NCBI GenBank assembly: GCA_022826805.1
Contig: JAJDUH010000029.1
Span: 1 to 64,000 of the forward strand
Origin: Candidatus Poribacteria bacterium
GTDB taxonomy: Bacteria; Poribacteria; WGA-4E; WGA-3G
Reading direction: 5' to 3'
DNA: 64,000 nucleotides
How positions within the stretch are numbered: the stretch's first letter is position 1; each line of letters starts with the position of its first letter. Shown piece by piece: positions 50,370 to 58,694 of this stretch. The translations under genes and the position numbers were made by a program. The notes under the pieces were generated by a model, which saw only the letters and a program-made list of their open reading frames with translations, made no database searches and was not told the origin of the DNA.

Positions 50370-52280
50370 CTATTCTTGATTTGGCTTCTGATAGTACTGC
50401 CCAAGCACCTCATTGGCGAGACTTCTGCCGTCCTCAATGACGCGTGCGGCGAAATCGAGGGTAACTTCGGTAATGTTGTTCTCTTGTGCGCGTTGCTCAA
50501 TTCGCGTTTGTGTGATATTGCGCATGAACCCAGCAGGCACGAGGTTCAAGCGTTCAATCGCTTCTTCAGTCCACTGCAATAGACTTTCAAAACTTTGACC
50601 GATTTCAGCAGCGTTTTGGGGGTCGGTAGCCTGTGATTGTAGAGTTCTGAGTTCGGGTGCATCTTCACGGACTGCCGCGGCTTCTCCCATGCTGTCGTTA
50701 ACAATCTCGGTTGCAAAAGCGTTGGTGATAGTTCCAATTTTTTGGGAGCGTGCGGATTTTTCGATCCGTGCTTTGACGTTGCGACGCATATAGCCGCGTG
50801 GCACGCGACGGATCGCTTTTTTCGCCTGTTCCGACCACTGGAGCCGCACCCCATCAAATGTTTCCTCCGCTGCAGCACCGCCTTCGTCCACGGCGATGTG
50901 TTCCAAGGAATCCTTATTAACCATCTGGAACCGTTCGGGTGCGGCACTACAGACGGGGCACTGTACGGGCTGCTGGTTGTGTGCAGCGTAGCCACATTCC
51001 CCACAGATGTAGGTTTGCACAGCATCTGACGCAAGGACCTGCTGTTCAGCAATCTCTTTAGCAACACGCGTCAGCCTTTCAGAAGCGCGCTCTGGCATAA
51101 TCGCCTCCATCGCTTTGTCGATGACGCTTTCGGTGATAACGGAATGGCCGCGTTCTATGGCGAACCGATGAACGGCTGTCTTGGCGATACCACGGACCAA
51201 AGGTGGCGCTTTCTCCATCCTATCTAACGCTTCCTGCGTCCAGACGAGGATTTCTTCAGCTTTTACATCAATCTGTGGAAAATAGCGTTGACTCACCAAA
51301 AGGACGTTGCAAGGTGCGAGGCGTAACAGATTCTCAGCGGTGCTACCGATGTCTGCATCTTGTTCATTGTGGACCCCGATTCTACCTAAAACAAGGAGCC
51401 ACGGATTTGTTTTTCGTGTGTATTGTAAAATCTTTTCGTAGGCTTTTCCATCAAGCAACGTAATTTTTAGGGCGTAGTTGTGCTCCTCTTTTGCGATAGA
51501 ACGTGCCACTTCGAGATGTGATTGATAGATCTTCGCCAATCCGGTATCAATTACTTCTTCGTGAAGTTGCTCCTGCTCTTTAAATCTGAAAGTTCGCGCG
51601 GCGCGTTCCGTAAGCACATTGACAACGGAATTAAAAACGATGTAGTGCAGATAGGGATCGTAGACGCCAACGGCTTCGACCTGTTTGTTGAACATTTGTC
51701 CGAGTTGTATGGCTGTTTTCAAGCCTGAGAACGATTCAGGACTTCCATCAATTCCGACGAGTATATTACCATCATGTTCTTCACTTGGATCAAGGTCTCG
51801 AACGACGAGTGTATCGGTATTAATACGACGGACGACGCGTTCACAGACACCACCGATAAGGCTATCTTTGACAGCTCCCATGCCAAGTGCACCCATAATT
51901 ACGAGATCATAGTCGCTTGCCTGAATGTCTTCAACAAGTTTTATGTAGTGTTTGCCTTCGGGCATTTTCGGCTCAAAGGGGATGTCAAGTTCAGCGCACT
52001 TCTGTTTCATAACCTCCAGATAGGAATCAGAGATAAGCTGTAACCCCATGGTAATGAGGGTATCGTGAATTCGGCGTTGTTTTTCGAGTTCGACCTCGTC
52101 TTGGTACTCCTCTGGCAGGGTATATTCCATCTGTTTAAAGCGGACATCGTGCATTTTTGCGGCGTAAACGTGCGAACCGACCAATTGGGAGCCGAACTTC
52201 TTAGCGAACGCAATTGCTAAAGCGATACTTGCATCTGAATAGTCCGAATTGTCAACAGGTACGTATATTTTTTTCATCAT
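50370..52280 (-). CDS. tandem universal stress protein fused to three PCP_red domains and a rubredoxin-like zinc site
   Basis: A 636-residue multidomain protein. Two USP domains lie at about 1-162 and 170-335. The first has the nucleotide-binding pattern MGALGMGAVKDSLIGGVCERVV, and the second LGRIGVHN ... STAENLLRLAPCNVLLVS. Three PCP_red-type domains follow: 345-395 (WTQEALDRMEKAPPLVRG), 480-530 (WSEQAKKAIRRVPRGYMRR) and 568-616 (WTEEAIERLNLVPAGFMRN). Between the first two is a rubredoxin-like site with Cys426, Cys429, Cys441 and Cys444. The combination suggests a stress sensor that binds ATP and metal, possibly acting with the Fe-S genes. The exact role is unknown. Confidence 0.9.
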   Translation of the reverse strand: MMKKIYVPVDNSDYSDASIALAIAFAKKFGSQLVGSHVYAAKMHDVRFKQMEYTLPEEYQDEVELEKQRRIHDTLITMGLQLISDSYLEVMKQKCAELDIPFEPKMPEGKHYIKLVEDIQASDYDLVIMGALGMGAVKDSLIGGVCERVVRRINTDTLVVRDLDPSEEHDGNILVGIDGSPESFSGLKTAIQLGQMFNKQVEAVGVYDPYLHYIVFNSVVNVLTERAARTFRFKEQEQLHEEVIDTGLAKIYQSHLEVARSIAKEEHNYALKITLLDGKAYEKILQYTRKTNPWLLVLGRIGVHNEQDADIGSTAENLLRLAPCNVLLVSQRYFPQIDVKAEEILVWTQEALDRMEKAPPLVRGIAKTAVHRFAIERGHSVITESVIDKAMEAIMPERASERLTRVAKEIAEQQVLASDAVQTYICGECGYAAHNQQPVQCPVCSAAPERFQMVNKDSLEHIAVDEGGAAAEETFDGVRLQWSEQAKKAIRRVPRGYMRRNVKARIEKSARSQKIGTITNAFATEIVNDSMGEAAAVREDAPELRTLQSQATDPQNAAEIGQSFESLLQWTEEAIERLNLVPAGFMRNITQTRIEQRAQENNITEVTLDFAARVIEDGRSLANEVLGQYYQKPNQE

Positions 52281-52293
52281 TTTTTTAATATTC

Positions 52294-52953
52294 CTACTTT
52301 TTTCTATAGACTTCCTGATCTTTATCCGTTAGAGTGAGGAGATCGTTTTCCAAATGCCACGTATAGGTTGTAAGTTCTAATCCAAATTCTTCTCTAAATT
52401 CCTGTTCCAACGCTCGTTCAGCCTCTTTGAAATCTTCGTTGAATTCCCTTTCAAGTTCCTATGCCTTTTCGTTCAACTCCTGCTCGAATTCCTCAAGTTC
52501 TGGAACACCAAGAGTCTCAACATCGACAGAAACAGTAATAGAAAAATCAGTGTTTATCTGATCGCCTGAGATGATTTCAAGCGTCGAGCCTGAAGCAACA
52601 TAACTTCCATTGACTGTAAACTTAAATTTAAGCTCAAATATTACATCAACCATAAGATCATATATTTCTGCTGGATCTATGGTTTCTGTAAATGAGGCTA
52701 AGAATGATGCCTCTCTATACAAGGAACCGTCGGGGGCAAACACAAGTTTCATTGATCCCTCGGACACTTCCGCATCAATTTCATTTTGGAAATACGCTTC
52801 TGGGGTTTTACCACCTATCTTTACCAGTTCATATGTCCCGACTAAATCCTCCAATGGATCCTTCTCTTCCTCTACTTCGTCCCCACCACAACCCAATAAA
52901 ACTACTAAAACTAAACAACAGAATATCAAGCAAGTATATACAATTTTTACCAT
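52294..52953 (-). pseudogene. lipoprotein gene interrupted by an amber (TAG) codon
   Basis: The start at 52953 (MVKIVYTCLIFCCLVLVVLLGCGGDE) gives a lipobox ending LLGCG; the 38 upstream codons are dispersed palindrome sequence. The frame reads DLVGTYELVKIGGK..., resembling a lipocalin- or YceI-like small beta-barrel, up to a TAG at 52459-52461. After it the same frame continues for 55 more codons with coding character (ELEREFNEDFKEAERALEQ ... WHLENDLLTL) and stops at 52294. The strong similarity of style across the TAG (ELEEFEQELNEKA before, EREFNEDFKEAE after) suggests a nonsense mutation. The 164-residue part may still be made. Confidence 0.7.
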
Positions 52954-52995
52954 TATCTTTTCCCAAACTTTGGACAGTTTTAAGCGCGATACACA

Positions 52996-53063
52996 TTTCG
53001 CCCCGCTGGGGCTTAGCCCTTGGGGATATGGCGTTTCTATAGACATTCCGCCCCGCTGGGGCT
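52996..53063. repeat. two direct copies of a GCCCC/GGGGC palindrome
   Basis: ACATTTCGCCCCGCTGGGGC near 52993-53012 and ACATTCCGCCCCGCTGGGGC near 53043-53062. They cover the region just upstream of the lipoprotein start. Confidence 0.75.
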
Positions 53064-53134
53064 GCACTTTGGCACATCCAAGTTTATTTTTTTGTCAGTT
53101 GCGGTTCTGCAAGGAACTTTGAGAAAAATCACGA

Positions 53135-53159
53135 TCGCGAGCACAGCTCGCTCCTACAG
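53135..53159. repeat. GTAG-type palindrome (GCGAGC/GCTCGC, CTAC tail)
   Basis: GCGAGC-ACA-GCTCGC followed by TCCTACAG. It pairs in family with 24230-24254, whose stem is GCGACC/GGTCGC. Confidence 0.65.
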
Positions 53160-53252
53160 AAACAGGAAAACGGCACAAATTGCCCAAATTATAGTTTTCT
53201 TTGACCGGGTAGAGTTTATTTATTCGGATATTTTTTCAGCATCCGTGCAGAG

Positions 53253-53492
53253 TTATTTGTAGCGCGGCCCGATCACCCCACCAAGTATGTGCGCGATGAG
53301 TGTTGGGGTCCATAAATAAATCATCGCTGTTTGCCACTCCCAATCGAGGATAAAACGTCGCGCAACGATGTTAATCACGATCGGAATGTAGAGACATCTA
53401 CTCCAAGGCCGGCTTAATTTTTTAAAGCGCCCCCGGAAGAACCCGAACGGGAAGTGAATCACAAAAGCGGCGACTGAGATTAGAAGGTTCAA
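53253..53492 (-). CDS. small membrane protein at the end of the oxidase cluster
   Basis: A 79-residue protein with two hydrophobic stretches (LLISVAAFVIHFPFGFF and IYLWTPTLIAHILGGVIG) separated by a basic loop. I do not recognise the family. It starts 5 bases after the stop of the sco gene, so it is probably part of the same transcript. A role in oxidase assembly is only a positional guess. Confidence 0.6.
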   Translation of the reverse strand: MNLLISVAAFVIHFPFGFFRGRFKKLSRPWSRCLYIPIVINIVARRFILDWEWQTAMIYLWTPTLIAHILGGVIGPRYK

Positions 53493-53497
53493 ATCCT

Positions 53498-54136
53498 TTA
53501 TTTTTCCAGTAGCGTACTAAGATCGCGCCGTAGACGTAACATCGCCGGCTTACTCCGACTGTCATAACGTCCATAGATACGCCCGTTCGATGTTACGAGA
53601 ACAAACCGTGTGCTATGCAGGAGCTCGGTTCCGTTGTGTCCGGCGGCTAAACTAAAGCCGTCTTTTGCTAATTCGTAAATATTTTCCTTTTCACCAGTGA
53701 GAAAGTGCCAGCGTCTGCCATCAGCCCCGTATTCCGCCGCATAGCGAGAGAGTACCTCTGAGGTATCGCGCTCGGGATCTACAGAGAAGGAGACGAAATA
53801 GACTGGATCGGCAACGAACTCGGATTGGAGACGTGCCATCTCCTGTGTCATCGCCGGACAAATTGTTGGGCAATTGGTAAAGATAAAATCTGCAACCCAG
53901 ACCTTGCCTGCCATATCCGATAACGCTAACGACTCCCCGCGCTGATCCGTCAGGCGAAAATCTGGCACACTAACAGCGATCTCCTGAGATGCTGTCACCT
54001 CCGGTTTGGTATTAAACGCTGACCATAAAGTGGCAACCGCAATACCAAGAATGATAATGCCGAGTACTACCCATATTAGGGTGCTTTTGTCAAGTCGTTG
54101 CTCAACTTTACTGGTATTACCGGTTTGTGTTTCCAT
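53498..54136 (-). CDS. sco: SCO1/SenC-family copper chaperone
   Basis: A 212-residue membrane-anchored thioredoxin-fold protein that delivers copper to the CuA centre of subunit II. It has one N-terminal membrane segment (LIWVVLGIIILGIAVATLW, about 20-38). The copper ligands are complete: Cys89 and Cys93 in TNCPTICP and His174 in LLHSTRF. It lies directly downstream of the subunit IV gene in the oxidase cluster, consistent with this role. Confidence 0.94.
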   Translation of the reverse strand: METQTGNTSKVEQRLDKSTLIWVVLGIIILGIAVATLWSAFNTKPEVTASQEIAVSVPDFRLTDQRGESLALSDMAGKVWVADFIFTNCPTICPAMTQEMARLQSEFVADPVYFVSFSVDPERDTSEVLSRYAAEYGADGRRWHFLTGEKENIYELAKDGFSLAAGHNGTELLHSTRFVLVTSNGRIYGRYDSRSKPAMLRLRRDLSTLLEK

Positions 54137-54156
54137 ATCCAGGACCTAACCGATAG

Positions 54157-54492
54157 TTAGTGCGCCGATGTATCAACGACTTCCGCCGGTTTCTCTATCC
54201 CTTCGTGCCGTGTATCTGATGTCAGATCGGGCATCAACGCAAAGACGAGAAGAACACAGATAAGGAAAGGCGTTATCACGATAATCGCCAACGTTTTCTT
54301 TTCAAACTTCAGATGCATAAAATAGTTAGCAACCAAGATTGCCTTAGCACATGCGAGCCCGATGAGTAGTATCGCCTTGAGTAGGGTAGCGTAATCAGGG
54401 ATTGCGACAGCAACCTCAATAATGGTGAGTGCGAGGAGCCACCAAAAAATATTCATGTATTTTGGATGCTCTTTGTGTCCGTCTTGTGCCAT
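54157..54492 (-). CDS. caa3-type cytochrome oxidase subunit IV (CtaF-like)
   Basis: A 111-residue protein with three membrane helices (YMNIFWWLLALTIIEVAVA, LLKAILLIGLACAKAIL and LAIIVITPFLICVLLVFAL), fitting the COX4_pro/caa3 subunit IV family (the AKAxLVAxYFMHLKFE block is visible). It stabilises the oxidase complex. It starts 12 bases after the stop of the subunit III gene, so it is cotranscribed. The tail has a few polar residues only. Confidence 0.9.
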   Translation of the reverse strand: MAQDGHKEHPKYMNIFWWLLALTIIEVAVAIPDYATLLKAILLIGLACAKAILVANYFMHLKFEKKTLAIIVITPFLICVLLVFALMPDLTSDTRHEGIEKPAEVVDTSAH

Positions 54493-54504
54493 TTTTCTCT
54501 CCTT

Positions 54505-55137
54505 CTACAGTAGATAGATGAAGGTGAAGACCATAATCCAAATAAGATCAACGAAGTGCCAATAGAGTCCGACGATTTCTACCTCATGGTTAAATTCAGC
54601 TGTATACCGACCAGACCATCCATTTCTCAATATAACAGTAAGATAAATGACCCCACCGGTTACGTGCAGTCCGTGGAAACCCGTGATAGCGTAGAAAGTC
54701 GGACCAAATAGTATTGAACCGCTGATCGCTGCACCTGATATTCCATGATCAGGAATAGTGGTGAGTGTCAATCCATGGTGAATCAAATGATACCATTCAT
54801 AAGCCTGTAACCCCAAGAAAATGACACCACCCAAAATCGTTAACCCGAGAAAGTCGCACATCCTCCCAACATTTCCATTTTGAATGGATTCCAGTGCCTT
54901 CACCATCGTTACACTACTGCATATCAGCAGAAATGTCATAAACGCAGTTAGTTCAATGCCGAGAACTTCATCCGGGGGTGCCCATCCGATCACCCCGGCA
55001 CCTGCCCGGACCGCCGCATAAGCCGCCAGCAACGCGCCAAACGACATGGTATCTCCGACGAGGAAAACCCACATACCGAGTTTACCAAGACTGTCCGGCG
55101 TAAGCGAAGGTTCATATACGTCTTCAGTGTGTTCCAC
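54505..55137 (-). CDS. ctaE: cytochrome c oxidase subunit III (paralog A)
   Basis: A 210-residue heme-copper oxidase subunit III with five or six membrane helices. Typical parts are KLGMWVFLVGDTMSFGALLAAY at the start, LGLQAYEWYHL and FHGLHVTGGVIYL with the conserved His residues, ending in YWHFVDLIWIMVFTFIYLL. The subunit supports proton uptake and stability and carries no metal. A second, shorter subunit III-like gene lies at 55672-56262. Its upstream spacer has a composite palindrome repeat (55156-55218) and no strong promoter that I can identify. Confidence 0.93.
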   Translation of the reverse strand: MEHTEDVYEPSLTPDSLGKLGMWVFLVGDTMSFGALLAAYAAVRAGAGVIGWAPPDEVLGIELTAFMTFLLICSSVTMVKALESIQNGNVGRMCDFLGLTILGGVIFLGLQAYEWYHLIHHGLTLTTIPDHGISGAAISGSILFGPTFYAITGFHGLHVTGGVIYLTVILRNGWSGRYTAEFNHEVEIVGLYWHFVDLIWIMVFTFIYLL

Positions 55138-55155
55138 TATAATTTAACTCCTTTA

Positions 55156-55218
55156 TTACATTAGATTTTACAATTACCTATACAGTGTAAACCGGCGAAG
55201 TTAGAAACATCGCCTACC
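55156..55218. repeat. composite ~65-bp repeat (AGATTTTACAATTA plus palindrome)
   Basis: TTAGATTTTACAATTACC, then TACAGTGTAAACC and GGCGAAGTT-AG-AAACATCGCC-TACC. It is the counterpart of 50286-50349. The palindrome stem carries one paired change (GAAG/CATC region). Confidence 0.65.
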
Positions 55219-55270
55219 AATTTTAAGGAAAAACTATAATTTAACCCCTTTATTAGTTGTCAGTGGTCAG

Positions 55271-55561
55271 TTAACGGTTGTCAGTTAAGAGTTTTTTAAC
55301 GCGCGTTAGTCGTTTCTTTAACTGATAACTGATAGTCGAAAACTGGAAACCATAAAAATGTAAGAAGATCGTGCCGCCAACGATGCCAAAAACCGTAAAC
55401 GGCATTGCCATCATAAAAAGGATACTCCAATTAAAACCCTTATTGATAGGATCATCAAGATCTTTACAGCCGGGACATGCCTCAACGGACATCGGGACGA
55501 TAAGCATGACGAGTATCAAAATGAAAGCCCATACGGTCTTTGTATAGAATGATATGTTCAC
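55271..55561 (-). CDS. small exported/membrane protein with CPGC motif
   Basis: A 96-residue protein. The N-terminal signal or membrane segment (AFILILVMLIVPMSVEA) is followed by CPGCKDLDDPINKGFNW and a second membrane helix (LFMMAMPFTVFGIVGGTIFLH). Such small CPxC proteins occur near oxidase genes in related phyla; a metal or thiol role is a guess. The last 25 residues or so (STISYQLKKRLTRVKKL) are encoded by a TTGTCAG-type repeat, so the native C-terminus was probably shorter. Confidence 0.65.
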   Translation of the reverse strand: MNISFYTKTVWAFILILVMLIVPMSVEACPGCKDLDDPINKGFNWSILFMMAMPFTVFGIVGGTIFLHFYGFQFSTISYQLKKRLTRVKKLLTDNR

Positions 55562-55590
55562 TTTAACACTTCCTTTTTATACTTGTCGGT

Positions 55591-55671
55591 GGTCAGTTGT
55601 CAGTTAAAGAGGACTCTGGTTCAACGGATCTGCCTCTTAACCGACCTCTGATAGCCGATAACCGACAACCA
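55591..55671. repeat. miniature element with TTGTC... inverted ends
   Basis: GGTGGTCAGTTGTCAGTTAAAG at the left, written as GGTCAGTTGTCAG, and AGCCGATAACCGACAACC at the right. The inner GAGGACTCTGGTTCAAC matches the copy inside the lipid kinase gene. Confidence 0.7.
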
Positions 55672-56262
55672 TTAAAAGAGATACACTAAAACATAAAGAA
55701 TCGGCCAGAGTGCGACAACATAAATCCAGTAAATCGTACAGGTATCAACGCCGACGTAACGATCAGTAGAGAAACGTCCTGCCATCGCCATGCCGAAAAC
55801 TATAAATAGCCATATAACAGCAGTCAGCACATGAACAGCATGGCATCCGATGAGCACATAAAAGATACCCCCATAGACCCCAGATTGGAGTGTGAGGCCG
55901 TTGCGAATGAGTTGTACCCATTCGCTGCCTTGTACACCGAGAAAGAGGAGTCCAAGCACTCCTGTGATTAATAGCCAACTGCGGAGCTGCCTCAGATGAT
56001 CCTTCTGAATTGCCCGGCGTGCTTGAAACATTGTGTATCCGCTCAGTAGGAGCAACGCCGTATTGATGCCGGTTACCACGCGTGGCAGTTCAATTCCAAT
56101 ATGTGACGGTGGGGGCCAGGTAACATTTCCGACCCGAAACACGAGAAATGCCCCGATAAGTCCTGAGAACAGCATCGTCTCCGCGCCGAGTAGGACTAAA
56201 ACGGCTAACCGTGCGTTGCTTAAAGGTGAACGTTCGTACACTTCAGTGTTATTCTGTGCCAT
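55672..56262 (-). CDS. cytochrome c oxidase subunit III-like protein (paralog B)
   Basis: A 196-residue heme-copper oxidase subunit III-family protein with about five membrane helices (LAVLVLLGAETMLFSGLIGAF, VTGINTALLLLSGYTMF, LLITGVLGLLFLGVQGSEWV and others). It matches paralog A in the LGxQGxEW block and the HAVHVL segment with the conserved His. Its start overlaps the end of the small two-helix gene by 14 bases. Two subunit III genes in one locus may give alternative or heterodimeric complexes. Confidence 0.9.
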   Translation of the reverse strand: MAQNNTEVYERSPLSNARLAVLVLLGAETMLFSGLIGAFLVFRVGNVTWPPPSHIGIELPRVVTGINTALLLLSGYTMFQARRAIQKDHLRQLRSWLLITGVLGLLFLGVQGSEWVQLIRNGLTLQSGVYGGIFYVLIGCHAVHVLTAVIWLFIVFGMAMAGRFSTDRYVGVDTCTIYWIYVVALWPILYVLVYLF

Positions 56263-56503
56263 CTTTACGTATCCGGCTTTTTAGAATCCGAAGGACAATC
56301 TCAATAGCCGCCACGAGAACAAGAAACAACCCGATGATTCCGAGGACCGGCGTTTTAATGTTCTCCATGGCACCTTCAACAGCAGGCGGTACTTTGCTAC
56401 CCGTAATCATTACCCTTGTCGCTAAGATAAACAGTCCAACAAACAGCAGGGACAAGATAATACCGAGGCGACGATTTCGCTTGCGATGCTCTAATGCGTC
56501 CAT
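56249..56503 (-). CDS. small two-helix membrane protein of the oxidase cluster
   Basis: An 84-residue protein with a basic N-terminus (HRKRNRRLG), helix IILSLLFVGLFILATRVMI and helix VLGIIGLFLVLVAAIEIVLRI. No family is recognised. It overlaps the downstream subunit III gene by 14 bases, which implies translational coupling and a role in the same complex. Confidence 0.65.
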   Translation of the reverse strand: MDALEHRKRNRRLGIILSLLFVGLFILATRVMITGSKVPPAVEGAMENIKTPVLGIIGLFLVLVAAIEIVLRILKSRIRKDGTE

Positions 56504-56562
56504 GCATGCTCCACTGGGTCTGGTAGTCCCAATCTGCCCTCATTAATTTTATTGTGAATAAC

Positions 56563-57486
56563 TTAAACTTTATCCAACGCCATCGTAACGAATACCACCG
56601 GCAAATAGAGCAGCGATGCGTATAAGACATAACGTGCAGCTTTCATTGTACGCGTACGCAACAAATAGATACCGAATGCAAGAAATATCACACCCGCCGC
56701 TAATGCTGTGAAGAAATAGACGCTACCGGCAATGTTACACAACGTCGGTAACAAACCTATTCCGAGAAGGGCGACGCAATTAACAACAATTTGGCGGCAT
56801 GTGCTTGCTCCATCTGGATGTATGACCGGCAACAGACGGAATCCGGCTTTTGCATAATCTTCACGGTAGATGTAGGCTATTGCGAGAGAGTGCGGAAGCT
56901 GCCACAAAAAAAGTATCGCAAACAGGACCCATGCTTCACCTGTCAGTGAACCTCGTGCTGCGACCCATCCGACGACAGGTGGGAGTGCCCCTGGCACTGC
57001 CCCGATAAGCGTACATAAGGAAGTCTTCCGCTTGAGGGGTGTATAGAGCAGCAGATAACTCACGACTATCAACGAGATAACGAAACCACTCAATACATTG
57101 ACGAGAAACGTCAGATAGAGCATTCCGCTACCTGTGAGAGCAGCACTAATAAATAATGCCATCAATGGACTCATCCGTCCATCCGGGAGTGGTCTTTCCT
57201 GTGTCCGTTCCATCTGTGCGTCAGCATCGCGTTCGAGGTATTGGTTAAGCCCCAATACACCTGCCGCTGTCAATCCTGCGCCGATAAGCGTATGCAGGCA
57301 TAGCAGCCACTTCACAGTCTGAGCGCTGAGATAAAAACCTGCTGCGGTCGTAATGAGTATCATCACCACCAAGCGTGGTTTAACGAGTTCAATCACATCG
57401 GCGACGCGATGCACAAAAGTCGTATGCTTCGACGGTGGATTTGTTGTGCTATCATTATCTGGTAATGTTGCCGTTGTTGAACGCAT
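56563..57486 (-). CDS. ctaB: protoheme IX farnesyltransferase (heme O synthase)
   Basis: A 307-residue UbiA-superfamily enzyme that transfers a farnesyl group to heme b to give heme O, the first step towards heme A. It has about eight membrane helices. The prenyl-diphosphate motif is NQYLERDADAQMERTQERPLP, and the second Asp-rich region is around YREDYAKAGFRLLPVI. Downstream genes encode small membrane subunits. Cluster context with ctaA confirms the role. Confidence 0.95.
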   Translation of the reverse strand: MRSTTATLPDNDSTTNPPSKHTTFVHRVADVIELVKPRLVVMILITTAAGFYLSAQTVKWLLCLHTLIGAGLTAAGVLGLNQYLERDADAQMERTQERPLPDGRMSPLMALFISAALTGSGMLYLTFLVNVLSGFVISLIVVSYLLLYTPLKRKTSLCTLIGAVPGALPPVVGWVAARGSLTGEAWVLFAILFLWQLPHSLAIAYIYREDYAKAGFRLLPVIHPDGASTCRQIVVNCVALLGIGLLPTLCNIAGSVYFFTALAAGVIFLAFGIYLLRTRTMKAARYVLYASLLYLPVVFVTMALDKV

Positions 57487-57552
57487 TTTTTTGGGTGCTC
57501 AGTTTTCAGTTATCGGTTCTCAGTTAAAAGGTTATTTGGTAACAATTTACTC

Positions 57553-57585
57553 AGACTTGGCATGCACCATTGTTATGCCAAGTCT
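57553..57585 (-). terminator. hairpin directly after ctaA, possible terminator or attenuator
   Basis: AGACTTGGCAT (57553-57563) and ATGCCAAGTCT (57575-57585) form an 11-base stem 3 bases after the stop of ctaA. No T-run follows on the minus strand, so it may only dampen transcription or protect mRNA ends. A TTGTC-type repeat half follows. Confidence 0.45.
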
Positions 57586-57587
57586 CT

Positions 57588-58538
57588 TTACCGACTGCCA
57601 ACAGGTACCTGCTGGCTGCCATTCGTAGGCATATCTATAGGGACCGAGGCGTCAGTAAATCTATAAATCTTCAAAGTCAAAACAAAACTACTAACTAACA
57701 TAAGCGCACCTACTGCGACGTGCGCGGTAGTGATTGTCACTGTAAGTGCGACTGCGAACGTTTCGCCGAGAGTCGTCAATTTCGCGAAAAACGCGCCCGT
57801 GCCGAGTATCAACTGGACAGCAAGCAGTCCGAGCAATAAAAGTACCGAGGACGGAGTGATCCGCTCTGCCGCATCATTTGTTGCAAGCATACGTCTTGCC
57901 AGTAAGAAAATATGCAGCGCGACCAAAAATGCAAAAAGCAGATGCATATCAAGTCTGCTTCCGGTATGCCGCAAGATTGCCCCAAAGATGAGCTGTACAT
58001 AAATGAGACATGTGGTAATCAGGCTTAACCGTCGCAGCTTCTGCGATGCTGTGATTGGAGTTGTAGATTTATCTTGCCACCAATCGCGAGAGGTGAACCA
58101 AGCGATCCCACAGAGGAGTGCGAAAAAGGCTTGTGCGAGACATGCGTGCACTATTGCGAAATTGCGATTAATCTGTGTGACCCGAAGCCCACCAAGAACG
58201 CCCTGTACAATAACAGCGATGAGTGCAGCGAGTCCGAGCCACTTTAGCCATTTGCGGGAATCTTTTGCCAATAAGAAGACAAACAACCCAACTGTTAATA
58301 GCCCGACGAGGGAACCCATGAGTCGATGGCTATGCTCATATAGGATACCGCCAACCATCTCGGATAACGGATAGAGAAACATGTTATATCCGAAGGTTGT
58401 TGGCCAATCGGGGACAGCCAATCCTGAGTCGGTGCTTGTAACAATCCCACCGATGACAATCAATAAGAAAGTCGCGCCTGCAGTGAGGCGTGCCAATCTG
58501 TGTAACCAGGGACTATAACTACTGGTATCGTTCTGCAT
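57588..58538 (-). CDS. ctaA: heme A synthase (CtaA/Cox15)
   Basis: A 316-residue membrane enzyme that oxidises heme O to heme A. About eight helices are visible. The paired His motifs of the family are present in outline (ILYEHSHRLMGSLVG; VHACLAQAFFALL; RLDMHLLFAFLVALHIF; TTAHVAVGALML). STDSGLAVPDWPTTFG near the start is a family signature. The start at 58538 (MQNDTSSYSPWLHRL) is preferred to 58589, because the upstream 17 codons are hydrophobic spacer sequence. Followed by ctaB. Confidence 0.92.
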   Translation of the reverse strand: MQNDTSSYSPWLHRLARLTAGATFLLIVIGGIVTSTDSGLAVPDWPTTFGYNMFLYPLSEMVGGILYEHSHRLMGSLVGLLTVGLFVFLLAKDSRKWLKWLGLAALIAVIVQGVLGGLRVTQINRNFAIVHACLAQAFFALLCGIAWFTSRDWWQDKSTTPITASQKLRRLSLITTCLIYVQLIFGAILRHTGSRLDMHLLFAFLVALHIFLLARRMLATNDAAERITPSSVLLLLGLLAVQLILGTGAFFAKLTTLGETFAVALTVTITTAHVAVGALMLVSSFVLTLKIYRFTDASVPIDMPTNGSQQVPVGSR

Positions 58539-58583
58539 GCTGTATTTACAGTGAAGTTGAAGAAAAACAATTGGGTAATAGAC

Positions 58584-58642
58584 GGGCAATGAATTGCCCT
58601 ACTACTAACGGGTCGGTTCGTAGTAGTGCGATTTATCGCACG
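58584..58642. repeat. inverted pair of GTAGTAG-headed palindromes
   Basis: GGGCAAT-GA-ATTGCCC followed by CTACTAC (58584-58606) and, 13 bases on, GTAGTAG followed by TGCGAT-TT-ATCGCA (58620-58642). The two palindromes face each other, like the paired REP units called BIMEs in enterobacteria. Their stems are unrelated. Confidence 0.8.
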
Positions 58643-58694
58643 TTTGGAAATTACCTGATTAAATACTAAATCTTCATCACAGATGTTCAGAGAA

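Noticed and set aside
52294-52953. Pyrrolysine or other recoding at the TAG
   Set aside because: TAG is used as an ordinary stop elsewhere in the window and no recoding signals are visible.
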